A stretch of 64,000 bases of DNA. It comes from Labyrinthula sp. Ha. Its lineage: Eukaryota > Sar > Bigyra > Labyrinthulida > Labyrinthulaceae. Below are positions 50,340 through 62,522 of the stretch, piece after piece. Location: contig JAALGZ010000027.1 in NCBI GenBank assembly GCA_015227615.1, forward strand, positions 248,001 to 312,000. Reading direction: 5' to 3'. Each line of letters begins with the position of its first letter. The first letter of the stretch is position 1. A program made the translations under genes and the position numbers. The notes below the pieces were generated by a model. It ran no database searches. It had not been told where the DNA came from and saw nothing but the letters and a program-made list of their open reading frames with translations.

Positions 50340-50520
50340 ATTGCGTAGTGGTGCGCTACTAATGCTTTGAGATATTACATAGCCGTTAACAATAGAAGAA
50401 TAAGCCTGACTTAAAAGACTTCTGTTTTTGTTCTTCCTCTGCTGTGGCCATGTTTAGCCCTGAAGGGGTAGTACCGCTGAGCAACATAATAACAGCCCGG
50501 AAGGGGTCGTAAGAGAAACA
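50340..50520 (+). ncRNA. Possible structured RNA, hairpin cluster
   Basis: Within an AT-rich desert this patch is GC-richer and can form several hairpins: GTAGTG-GTG-CGCTAC (about 50345-50359), CCC-TGAA-GGG (about 50458-50467) and CCC-GGAA-GGG (about 50496-50505). The last two sit in near-repeated 18-mers (16 of 18 positions match) about 38 nt apart. No known RNA family is recognised. Confidence 0.2.
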
Positions 50521-51973
50521 ATACATAGGGCACCTCATATGAAATCGAAGACAGAGGTACTATGCAGCCCGTTGAATTAACTCTTACTTCATATGCAGAG
50601 TCTGTAATTGAACTCAAGTCCATGAAAGCATTCTCCTGTACATCCCGCTAATAAAAAGCTTAAAGCCAAGATATGCTAGCACTAAAAAAATCGATGTAAC
50701 ACCTCATCATTGTTCTTTACCTGATAGATTTCTTTTCCCTTCCCTAATCTACAAGACTGAATAGAGGTAACTAATATGTTCTTCAGATTTTAGTATTCTT
50801 CCGCTCTTTAGCTTGAAGATATTGATGGAAGAAGTTCTTCCTACATATTCTATGATTATTTTCACAGTACCTTATCGGAAGAGATAGTTTATCTAGATGT
50901 TTTCTATGTGTTCATCCCAAATAGGAAGTTTTTCCCTGATGAACCTAGAAACTATGTTTTATTACATCTGTCATGTTATTGAATGCTGTTACCCTTATTT
51001 TTGTTGTGCCGCCTTAGACATCACAATGAGTTGCAGTAGAAGTTTCATATTTAACGTTAAAGGGTATTCAGTAACTAAGAGAATAATTCCAGAATACACA
51101 AAACTATGCAGAGTCTGTGAACTTGTTACTAAAGTTGATTAGGTAAAAACAAAGTAGTTCGCTGTGCACACTAGAGAAATGAATCTTTGTTTTACACCGA
51201 AGGCAACTGGTAACACAGGAGACACGTCTTTATTGCCCTTAAACTTTTTTAACTTTAAGTGCCATGCAGAAGTCTCGGTTTTCCGTAGTTTCCTCTGTAT
51301 CTATTGCCTGAGATACGATGCCTTACTACAACTATTAGATTTGACTTTTGTTTTTCTACTGTATCTGCAGGTTGTGTTCATTTGGAAAATGTAATGTTTA
51401 AATCTATTTATATATGAAGAGGTAATGCAAAAGTGGAACTTATTTTTTTCTCTAACGTGGTGCAGGGCTCATTTTCAACATCATCTCATTTTAATTAGAA
51501 GTAATATTATGGAAAAATCTACGTAGCATATTGTTTACTCAAGCTAATGTACATTTTTGCAGTTTCTTACTTTGTGGCTGAGAGTCCTGAGATGAAGTTT
51601 AAACTCTTGTGAGATCACTGCTCTAAAGAAGTTGAAGTTTGTATTGTACAAACTACCTACATACTCAAAATTCTTCCACAGAAATTGTACATGGTTTCTG
51701 TCACTGTGGCAAAACTATTTCTTGAATAAGTCTTTATTTGCTGGTCTTAACTCTTAGGATTTTTTATTGCCTTGTGCTATGGTTACACTTCGGTCCAATA
51801 GTATTCTGCTCAGCGCTACTTTCTCACACTATATTTCAGAGCAAAAAATATACTCCTGTACTGTGAAAGCATTAGACTTATTTTATGTTATATTACAAAG
51901 AAAACTTAATTCCTATTTTCAATAATATTTCATAAGCTAGAAACAGGTTGTTAAAACCCAATATATAATTCAT

Positions 51974-54900
51974 TTAAAATTCAGAGTATTCACTTTGGTT
52001 GCTTTCTTTTCGCTTAATTGTTTGACCAAAGAGAGCGGCAAGGCGAGTTACGCCTCCAATAGTTGGTTTGGTATTTTTCTTCCCTGCCCGTCTTGAGAAG
52101 CTGAAATCTGCATGATGGTTCTCCTTTTCATCTCTGTGCAGAAGCTTAGATTTTGTCTTAGGCTGAAGAACACGATTTCTCAATGTTACGGTCTTCATTC
52201 CTTCCCTAGAGGTTCGGTGCTGCTGCTCCGGAAAAGAATTATTAAATTTGATGTGACTGTTTTCAACAGATTCAAAGGATAGAGTTGATGAACTGCGAAA
52301 ACGAATTCCATTGTCCGAGGCAGTTGAACTTTTCCTTTCTTCTCTCAACCTCCTAGATAAGGTTGCCATCTTTGTTGCGTCATTTTCCATATCGTGTCTA
52401 ATCAAATCTCCAAGAGAGAGGTCTGATTCAGACTCTAGTTCTTCGTCTAAATTATTGGGCAAACCAGAAAGGGCAAAATCAACATTTTCCCAATCTGAAT
52501 CCTCTGCCTTTTCTAACACAGCAACATTAAATAGGCTGTCCCCTTTAGATAGTGTGCTTTTCTGAAAGCTACGGAACTTCATTGATTGGCTTTCACTATA
52601 TCTACTAAGCCTTGACTGCGCCCTGTCATTAAATGCGTTTCCCCTTCTATTATAGTAGCTCATTATCGTGCTTCTCATAGCGTTATTACCAAAACCAATA
52701 ACCGAACTACCAGTATTCGCTTCCCCTCTAATGAGACCATGTTGAGAGAAATCTAGTGGGTTATCATCTGAAACATTGAAGGAGGATTGAAAGGCAATAT
52801 ACTCTTCTGAATCTTCTATTAATGCCGCAGCTGCTGCGGCTGCATTTTGAATTTGAAGTTCCTCAAACTGTAGTCTAGCAGCATATCCTCTCCAATGTTT
52901 CTGAATGAAGATAGCAGCGTCGTATTTCTGCATCTCTTCTTCCAGCTGTAGTCGCTTAATAAAATTACGAACAGCCCTTTGCAATAGACGTACGGCACGA
53001 ACACGGTACAAACTATTTATAAAAATAGAAGCAGCATACAAACGTACACGAATTAGTCTATTCTTTTTAACCTGAAAATAGTAAATCAGCTTCTTCCTTA
53101 ATTTTTTCTTTTTCCTAATTGCAGTCTTGCTATTGTCTTTTTTAAGGCTAGAGCCTTCAGACAAGATTTTTTGTACCTTGTCCATCTGATCATGCTCTAA
53201 GAAGACTCTACTTTGTCCAAGTCTGTAATACGCGGGCTTAATGTCATGAACAAAAAACAAAGCCGAGGTATACAACTTTATTCTAAAGAGCATTGGCTTA
53301 TGCGTGAAGCAAGTATCAAAACTTTTCAGCGGAAGTAACTTTATGTAAGAACCCAACAGAAGCTTATATGGTATTCTAGCTGGAAGTCCTGATCTCAATA
53401 TAGATACTGCATCGTTGATTCCAAGAGTTCTCAGCTGACCAACAACATAATGCTCATCGAAATACTTTTGAACATTTCCCACAGCCCCACGCTTCGAACC
53501 GAAGGTAGTTAATTTCTTATTTTTTCCCTTCAAGGAGTTATCTAGATTTCTTCTGGCAGCAAAAGTTGTGACTTGCAGTCGAGCTTTATGATCTAGTTTC
53601 AAACCTTCCAAATTACCCAGAATTCGATTCATATTTCTGCTTGTTTCATATGATACAAACTCGTTCTCGTCATAGAAATTAGTTGGATTTGGTTTGATGC
53701 AACGAATGTAGCTGCAACTTGTACGTCTCAAGGTGCTTTTGAGTTCCATCATTTGCTTAGTAAAAATTGAAGAAACTGTTTGAGGTTTCCAACGCTTCAG
53801 CGTTAAACCTTTACCTCTTCTGGGTGGAACAGGTTTCCCTCTATAGGTTGGAAATCGTGAAACAATCTCATGACGAGACCTGGCAAACAGCTGCTCCACA
53901 TCAATAGGAAGAGCAAAACTATTTTTTTCCACAAAGCTATCCACTGTATAAATAACATCGGCGCTATAGTGCTTAATGATAAAGGAGTCTTTCTCTTGAG
54001 CTGGATGCGGGGGTATGTAGCATATGTTTCCTTCTTTCAGAAATTGAGAACAGTTACTTTGAATATTACGCAACAGCTTTGCATCACTCGAATCAATTTC
54101 TCTTTCCTGCGTGCTTAGAATGTTAAGTATTCCATTTGAAGCTTCAAATAGCTTCAAACATAATTCATACTTTCGTTTTGTGGTTTCGATAGTTTCAAGT
54201 TCTTTCTGTTGCAGAACTAACCCTTCATCCCTATACACTTCGCTTTCACCAATCAGAATATCCTTCGTAAATAAAGAGAGCAGGACCTCGTTAGCATAAT
54301 TAATAAGAAGCTGCTCAAAACCGTTAACAGTAAATGTTTCAAAACCCTAAAAAATAAGAAAAAAGTTGAATATACAAAAATATCTAAAACGGCTATAAAA
54401 CTAGTATCAATATCAGGTTTGGCAGAACCGGTGCTCTTACCTTTGGATGGTGTAGAGAAGTCTTTGGCTTTTAAACCCGAGTTCAATCTTCTTACAATGA
54501 ACTCAAACAGCAACGAGTACAAATCTTTGGCCAAAGCATCTCGCCTTCGCGAGGCTGCTTCTACTGTCAAAGGAGACATGAAGCGCTTCCCACCAATAAA
54601 CAATACTTTATATAACAAGAGCTCCTCCAATGCTTTGGTGCTGATCCTCAAGAGTCTGGCGGTAATCGACAGAGCATCATAACCGCCATTAGCTTTTGTG
54701 GCTCTACCAATATAGGCAAATGAAGATCTCTGCCCACTAGATAAATGAGTCAAATCACTATTAGGAACAGACGACACATCATTAGCGAAACTAGAGAGAC
54801 TCTCAGTGGTTTTCCTTCTCGATGGCACAGCCTTGTTCATTTTAATGCTTTGTCGGATTTTCGAAATTCTGCTGTCTAAATCACGAACTTTGTTATGTCC

Positions 54901-56214
54901 CTTAATTCCAATACAATCTTCTTCAAAGAACTCCAGGTTTCCCAGATGCAATATTGCTGACACAACTTGAAAAATCTTAATTGTTTTCACACCCAAATTT
55001 GCCATAGAAAGAGCTGTAAACAGCTCCATGAAGCCAATTCGGTCCGCATCAGCCTTTGAAAAATGCCGAGCACCAAGATAATTAAATTTGTAACCTGCGG
55101 TAGTGATACCCAAATGATCATGAACAGCTTTATTTGGATAGGTGAGAAGTTGATAAAATATTCTAAAATTTTTCTCCCCAAGCTGCCTTAAACAAACCCT
55201 GGAGTTTTCTAAAAGGTAAGTTGTGAAAGTAGCTCCAGCAAGGCGCATACCATCAGAAACATCTTCTGACTGAGTATAGAAAAGCTTTAACATCTTGCCA
55301 AATCTACTTGAGTTCGCATTCTTCGAGGTTGTAGCGTTTCCAAAGCTCTCAAGAATAGTGTCACCACCTACAAGTCGTTTGTGCAGCTCAACTACGTTAA
55401 ACTCATCTTCATCAAATTCATCTTGAAACCCATACGTTGCTTCTTCGGCGTGTTGAATTAGTTTCAAAATGACCCTCTTGGAGGCTTCAGTCTTGCCTGC
55501 CCCACTTTCACCCGATATAATAATGCTTTGATTAACAAGTTCATAGGATCTCGAAAAATCGCTGACTTCCTTCTCAAAACTGCTTCTGGACGTGGATATA
55601 TTTTCCGACACACGGTTTTCTTGCGGCCGAAGTCTCTCAGCCTGAGAAAATGCAAAACACATTTTCTTAAACGCCCTATCTGCTACGGTATTTGGATGTG
55701 GGTTATTCATATCATCAACTTTAGGATCTTTTACTTGATGCAACGGATTCAACGAAACCAAAACATCTCCAACAAAAGTATAGGGCTTTTGATTCTTGGC
55801 CCTTTCACGAATATTTTCTAAAATGGCTGCTTCGTGTGTAAAATGTAAATTAGTCATATTCGCTTCTATAGTATCATTCGCTGGAAGACAAATGGCATTT
55901 GGATCATCTAGATTTAACACTCGTAGAGGGGAAACGCCTGTTAAAGGTTTTACTTTAACATAATTTCCCCACCTTTTCACAACTTTAGCACGAACCCATT
56001 TGTCTCCTATACGAGTTTGTGTAACAATTTGTTTCCGCCTCTTGGTCTTAAACCGTCTACTCCGTTTCGCGCCCAAATATGCTAATCCCTCGTTTTGTGC
56101 TAAGATCCAGACATTGGCTCCAGCAGTCACACCACCTTTTACAAAGGTGTTATCTTCCAAATGAGGATCGTGAGGCTGGTTACACTTGCTGCACCAAACT
56201 TCATACAAAACCAT
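51974..56214 (-). CDS. Myosin heavy chain, unconventional, 1,403 residues (paralog 2)
   Basis: Two exons, 56214-54376 and 54346-51974, join across a 29-nt intron to give 1,404 codons in frame. The layout is that of the neighbouring myosin. The same N-terminal C-x2-C-x3-H-x2-H cluster (residues 8-18) and SH3-like domain come first. Then come P-loop GESGAGKT (235-242), switch I NANSSRFGK (299-307), switch II DIFGFE (split by the intron) and YIRCIKPN, followed by the same kind of insertion (VTTFAARRNLDN, KNKKLTTFGSKRG). After the converter come IQ-like segments (LLQRAVRNFIKRL, AIFIQKHWRGYAARL). The tail is non-coiled, with motifs shared with paralog 1 (FGNNAMRSTIMSYYNRR, GGVTRLAALFGQTIKR). It is presumably an actin motor with a short globular or disordered tail. 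Duplication of the other gene, or of a common ancestor, is inferred. Confidence 0.95.
54347..54375 (-). other. Spliceosomal intron, 29 nt, inside the switch II codons
   Basis: On the minus strand it begins GTATATTC and ends ATTTTTTAG. Without removal the frame breaks in the middle of the invariant DIFGFE motif; with removal (phase 0) DIF joins GFETF. The paralogous myosin at 31-35 kb has no intron at this place. Confidence 0.95.
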
Positions 56215-59200
56215 CTTCTATTTTATAAGGTACCTTATTCCGAGTTCCAGAACGTTGCAGTCCAAATTGACTTTGATATATGTTATTTGGTCTTCGATTC
56301 TGATCAGGACAAGTAAACTATGTTGTTCCGAGGATTGGGTGATGGGTCAAGAACTGATATGCGCTGTCTCCTTGGTCGACGTACAGATGAGAGAGATGGC
56401 ACCAGTCCACATTTCGGTGGTTTTTGGCTGAGATTTTCTTGTCGACACGAATTCTTAACGGCAACTTTTTTCCATATAGGCTGGGATAACTAGGTGCTGT
56501 TTCGTGCCTGTTGACGAAAGCAGGTAATAGAAGGTGCACACATGTTCACAAAAAGTTGAATGGGTAGATTAACGTAATTATAAGGTAAAGTTAACTAGAT
56601 ATGTTAATCAGCACATTATCTAAATTTTGTTGATATCTTGGAAAGTTATTTGGCATATATTAGTATATTTATCTGACTTCCTCATAATCATAAAGTAGAT
56701 TTTGATGAAATATGACATCCATATATATATTTCTTTTTATACTTGAGCTTAAGAATCACAACTTAGTTTAAGCTAGTTATTTTCTTGACAAAAGTTTCCA
56801 CTGCAAATGCCATATAGTCAAGCTATTCAAAGTAAAACTCTACAACGTCTATGCTTCTGTAGCATACCTTATCTGTTCTGTACAAAACTTTAGGTTTCAG
56901 TCTCCTTTCTAAAACATCTTGCCAAGGGAAATGTCATATCTATTTCTTTCTAATTAAAATTGTCCCAGACTTTTGTTCTTCGAGAAATCTACGCCCCCCA
57001 TAGTGTTCAAGCTTTTAAGGAGAAGAAAGTCCTTAACTAATTCAGCTACCTAAGTATCCAAGTACCAAAAAAATAGTACAAAATCTTTATGAGACAGATC
57101 CACTAATTCTTTTCGAGGCGAGTTCGATCCCAAACACATCATGTTCTTCTTGGGATGGTTTGGCTTCATATTTCATGATGTATTAAGTGGAACTTTGGTT
57201 TTGGACCTTAAAGCAGCAACCTTTCTCGCAAACCTTTCCGAACACCAGAACTCCTCCATTTTTCCATTTCATCTCATAGACCGATTAGTGTTTTTATTTG
57301 TTGTATTTGTAGCTCCTTGATAAGAATAAGTTGAACTAAAAGAGGTCCTTTAATTCAAGAAGGCGGCACAGAATTAGTTAAGAACTGTATGCTATGAGGG
57401 ACTTCACATTCTAGAACACTTGTCTCAAATTAGATGCAGTTATTTTTTCTCGCTTTCTTTGAACTGTTAAGAGTAGTAGTATTAAACAAGTTTTAGGGAA
57501 GCGGTATAGATCCTGAGCTTGATTAACCTTTGTATAATAAGGAAAGAAGTACTTCATTTTTTGCTCAAGAAAAAGATTTCAAATTGGACGATGAAATATA
57601 CAATCAATACTCAGTATTGAAATATAGTAGCACAAAAACTCTCTTATTTTCAGTAAACCACACCGTTAGTACCTAATTGGCTCAAAGTCATGGTGACAAT
57701 CCTTTCTTACGTAAAATAGCTCTAAGTTTAACTCTCTTTATGCTTTCTCGACTAAATCTATACGCGCAGGAAAGTTTATTAACCCTACTTGTCGGTATTG
57801 ATTGCCAACACTAGAAAGGCTCTACACTGAGTTGCTCTTTTGTGATATGGTCATGAATGTCCGAGAAAAGGTACCTTTATCTGCTTCATTAAAAGTAATA
57901 TCTTTCGTCTTTCTAGACAGCTTGCAATAATTTCGGTTTCAAGAGCGATGAAGGAAAATAGTGTTACCTGTGTTCGACAAATAATCTTTTGCAGTTCTTG
58001 AGCACTAATTTCTTTATTTACTGCTTTGATCTATGGTCCTAAAATGTTTCGATGCTAAGCTACAACAAGATTACTTTGACCTGTATGCTCTATACTCCCA
58101 TCTGAACTACTAAAGATAGGAGAGAAGAAACAACATTCAGGCAGTATACAAGCCCAGCTCACGGAAAACCTAAAATGATTGAATGGATACGCCGTTTATA
58201 GAGGAATAGAAAATTATATTTCAATGAATATTTTTTTAGGATATGTTTTCATTAGAATGTGGTAGCAAGTAGATATAAAGTGTTATTCTTGCGTAAGTAT
58301 ACTAGTACAATCTGTAACAGAACCATAGTGCCTTTTAAGTGTTATAGTCTGGTGCCTAAGCCAAAGATGAAACAGAAATATGTATTTTCAAGTAATACAC
58401 CATAAATCGCAAAAACTATATTGATTACTCATTGATAGTAAGAAACAAGCGGGGCAGCCACCGTTGGGAACAGTTCCAACTGGTGACTTACCATATTGTC
58501 GTTAGGGTTCCCATTCTTAGACGTTAACCTCAGTGGTGCATCACCGTAGGATATTTAGTCGGTTAACACTTAAGCCATACACAATACAGAAATATAGGTA
58601 CAAAGCGAGCAAGCAAGCAAAGCATAAAATAGAACGTTTTCAGACTACTGACTCAGACACTGGACAGTGAAATTCAATAGTTCAAGAATGATGCGATGAA
58701 ACACATATGAGCTATCCATAATATAGCTTGTCATAAAATGAATGTAGCAGTTTATGTTAACTCTACTATATCAAAAAGGAGTCTTGGAAGTTTTTTATTC
58801 TTAAAGTTAATCTATATTCTTAACTATAACGTTCTTGTATGTTACTACCCAGGGCTAAGTACTTATGACCAGAAAGATAGAACATTTATTAGTCTATCAG
58901 ACCTTGGTGTTACATTAATTATACTGATTTTTTAATGCTTAATATCACATTTTGTTACAGTTGGGTCTTCTAGAATTAAGGTGCATTTAAGTTCTGAGTC
59001 ATGTATAGACTTTCAGATGTATTTCTGTTTTTTCAAGAAGCCAGTTGCATTAATCTAAATAAACAATTTAAACTAAACACGTATCCAGAAAGAGAAAAAT
59101 TAAATGGAAATTTTACCATATGCTCATACATTCTTCAGAGTCTATAACCTACAACACTGTTATCCCAGTGAATTCTGCGTTGCTGCATGTTACAGTTATT

Positions 59201-62200
59201 ATGACTTTCTCATTTTACTTATGAAGAGTTCAAAAAAATGAATCACCCTATTTGAAAATTCAGCTTCCTTAAAATAAGCTAGTGCCCATTCTCTTCTCCT
59301 TGTTTACATGGCAAGGATTCTGTATGTGTGTACTGGCATTCGAGTCTCTTCAATGTACTATACAATGCGGCTGACATCTTAGAGAACTTAACGTCATAAG
59401 AAGGGCTCAGTGATACGATATTTTCTTCTAGTTTTCTTAAGCCATCAAGCTTTTATTCTTCTATTGTAGATATAGGCAAGACTGTGCTTGTGTGAAGCGC
59501 ACTTTGTTGGAGTATAGTTTTCCCAATTAGTATCGCCATTCCAGTAACGCTACTATTCTGAACAAAGTAGTAGCTATATATTCCGTCTAGTTTGAGTAAA
59601 AAAAAGAGCATATTAGCTAGGAATCCTTCTTTCCATCACAGGAATATAGTTCCTAGGATATATGTTAATATTTCTTTCATCACGCAGCTCCATAAAATTT
59701 CAGTAAGTAACCGTAAATACCTACCACCAACCAAATTATTTCATATGCCATTTAAAACAGTAAGAAACCATCTATTCTTACGAAACTATGTGCATTAATC
59801 ATAGGTGTTGTTAGTAATTTAGCGATAGTGTTAGTAAATGCACACCTTTTTATATGCGAAACTAAAGTTGACATTAACATTCCAACATAAAATGCTTAAG
59901 CTCTTCGAGTCTTAGAATCGAAATACATCCCGTGTTGGTTAGATACTTTTTGGAAAACAAATATCCTGAAAAATTCTAGAAATAAAATAAATCTGTAAAG
60001 ATATTAGCTTAGAATAAAATTCAGCATGCAAGAATTATACAATTCAAGAATACTTGGTATATATATGTGATAAGGCCAAGTTGGTGATAAGACTATGAAA
60101 CTGGGGTCTTATTAAAGAATCCGTAGGAAACTTTGATATTTTAGGTTACATATATAATAGTGTATCAGTATGAAGGATTTTGTATTTAATTGCTAAGTGT
60201 GAATTGATAGAACGGTTTGATAGGTGGAAAGGAGGTATGTAATTGGACGATGAAGGTGGAAAAAAAGAGACAGTAGTAAGAGAAACCAACAAAAAAAAGA
60301 AAAGAGAGATTAAGATATCGCAGATCAAGAAACCTTGTTACGAGAATCAGAAGAACTTAGATTGATTAAGCTATTAACTGTTGAATAATTAGAACACGTG
60401 TTTTAGCTCGTACAATTCGAGTATACAAATTCCGGATTTTTCTAATAGTTAGGAACTTTTAATATGGAATTTGCTTCTACATTAATCATTTTTTTGGCTT
60501 CTTGTGAACTCACCACCGATATACGGCAAAGGATCAGGGAAAACCACACTTCTAACATAAGAACTTGAGTCCCCGACCAACAAAACCCTAAGAGTATCTT
60601 ACTCTAAATGTTTAATCTTTTCTTTACCTCTCAATATATTCCAGCTTTATTTGGTTCATTTGTGAAAAGTTAATATTTCTCAGGAATTTAGCAACTAACG
60701 ATAAGCAAACGCTTCAACGTTAACCAACTCTATGCTAATGTTAATGTCGAATATTGCAGGTTTCCCTACGAGTAGTTTTATTAATTTTAACTTATACTAT
60801 ACTGAAGTTCCATTGTTAACAATATCGGTGTCTAATGTAGCTCACATAGAGATACCCGGTGCCTCCATGGTCTCAATCAAGGCAGCACTTTATACTTTAT
60901 CAAGAGCAACTCAACAGAAAATAATAATAGTTCTAGAATTGAAAAGACTTCAGTACTCCAATGCATCAAAGCCAGATCTCATTGTCTCGGAAACTAAGCC
61001 AATGAACTTGAAGTAATTTGCAGTTGCAGACCCAGTTTTCACACGTCAGTGGAAACAACTTGATCCCTTGTCAGTCTACTAATGACAGAGCACATCTCGC
61101 TCTCCTTTTGATACGAATAGTCTGAAGCTTCTTTTCTCCGTAGAAATTAGTCTTTGGAAAGGATGTATATAAAATGAACTTAAGAACATATTTTTCAACA
61201 CGTTAATCTCCTATTATTAACTACAACTGGGAAAAGAATAGGTTGAAATTCTGGAAAAAAATGAATAGTTGAAAAAGGGTTAAATCCTGCGACAAAAGGT
61301 TAAAACTAGAGCTTTTGAATGGTCTGTTTTTTGTAAACTGGGTCCTATATAAAGTCTCGAAATGGAGGAGATTTCCTTGGTTTCGAGCACGTTTCAAGAC
61401 GAGAGTCTTGGATTTGAAAAAAATTAATGGTGTAACGGTGTAGGTGGTACTATTACTGCTAATTCATGGTGACGATTTGCAACGGCTTTTTCTAATTTTA
61501 TTATTGTTTCTGGTGCTAACAACTAATGAATCCTAAATTAAATCATATTTTTGAAATTAACGTTACATACTGTCAAAAATTTTACCCTGATTCTTGCTCC
61601 AACTACCATATATAATGATCACATATCAAATTAATCCAAAAGTTAAAATTTACTACGTTCCACTGCAGTTGCTCGAATTTTGTAATGACCATCCACCGGT
61701 TTGAGTCTCAGTTGCACACCCCACCGTGGGTGATCACTATAGTTTCTCTATCTTGTCTTGACACTTACATACAAATCGACACCTGAAGTTGTATTTCTCC
61801 TATTATATATTTTTTCTTTGCCAATAGATTTACTATAGTAGATCTTACTTAGACTGATTTAAATGGCCACTTTCTTAAAATTTGACCAAGTCCTGTGCAA
61901 TTTCAAAGTTCATGTTTTTCAGAATCCTTAGATTACTTGAATAACCGTGCCCATAGATTCTTCACCCACTCATGTACTTTGTTTGAAATTTTCACCCAGC
62001 ATTTTCTTTCCATTGGAAGAAATTTGATTATTCTATTGCTTAATCTTACTTTTTTTTTCAGCAGAGCTGAACCATTGTCCATTTAGAATATAAGATTCAA
62101 TTTCTCTCAATGCAACTTATTGCTTTAAGAATAACTATCCTCGAAAAAAAATATCTCTGTAACTGCAAAACTCCCCAAAATCTCATCGGAAGGCGACAAC

Positions 62201-62266
62201 AAATATCCAGTCTGTTTTCCGCACATACGAAGTGACTAATAACAACAAGATCAACTTCAGAAATAA
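56215..62266. other. AT-rich gene desert
   Basis: Six kilobases without a supportable gene. The 94-residue frame at 60732-61016 and smaller ones have no motif. The first part should hold the promoter of myosin 2. A palindrome-rich patch lies at 58.45-58.57 kb. Confidence 0.5.
58452..58566. other. Palindrome-rich patch, possible structured RNA or element end
   Basis: AGCCACC-GTTGG (58456-58467) pairs with CCAACTGGTGACT (58476-58488) over about 12 bp, with one bulge and one mismatch. A second hairpin GGTG-CAT-CACC follows near 58535, enclosed by GTTAACC (about 58522) and GGTTAAC (about 58560). The clustering of inverted repeats is seen; any function is not. Confidence 0.25.
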
Positions 62267-62521
62267 ATGCTTGAAACCTCTGAACAAACAAAAAACCAGC
62301 TTCCACACGATATAAGAGACAGATTAGGAAAACATTCAGACGACTTAGAATCTCTTAAATCTTTTGATTCTTATAACTCAAGTACATACTCAGTAGAACA
62401 CCGCCTTCTTTCGACTACCTTCTTTGAAACAGTGACTTGCGGATTAGTAACTTTTCTTGTTTGCTTATTCTTCCTGACACTTGTAATTATCTTAATTCTT
62501 GGAGTAAAGGATTTAATTTAA
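62267..62521 (+). CDS. Small membrane protein ORF, 84 residues (or exon 1)
   Basis: ATG at 62267 opens a hydrophilic, Ser-rich N-terminal half (DIRDRLGKHSDDLESLKSFD), followed by one strongly hydrophobic segment (about 50-79: CGLVTFLVCLFFLTLVIILI). It thus looks like a single-pass, tail-anchored-type protein. The TAA is followed after one base by the ATG of another membrane ORF. A GT-AG excision of 62504-62531 (28 nt) would fuse both in frame into a two-helix protein of 155 residues. The family is not recognised. Confidence 0.5.
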   Translation: MLETSEQTKNQLPHDIRDRLGKHSDDLESLKSFDSYNSSTYSVEHRLLSTTFFETVTCGLVTFLVCLFFLTLVIILILGVKDLI

Positions 62522-62522
62522 G

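Larger units (their letters stand above)
41001..51973. other. AT-rich gene desert with a few orphan ORFs
   Basis: Eleven kilobases without a recognisable gene. 41.0-41.9 kb retains protein-like, C-rich plus-strand composition, including a poly-Ser stretch near 41.67 kb, and may be further decayed element sequence. Orphan frames at 45825-46154 (109 residues) and 47432-47716 (94 residues) have no known domain. A GC-richer patch with small hairpins lies at 50.34-50.52 kb. Confidence 0.5.

Noticed and set aside
57105-57140. TTCGATCCC sequence resembling a tRNA T-loop
   Set aside because: The flanking bases do not pair as a T-stem and no acceptor or anticodon stem could be built. No tRNA was identified in the window.
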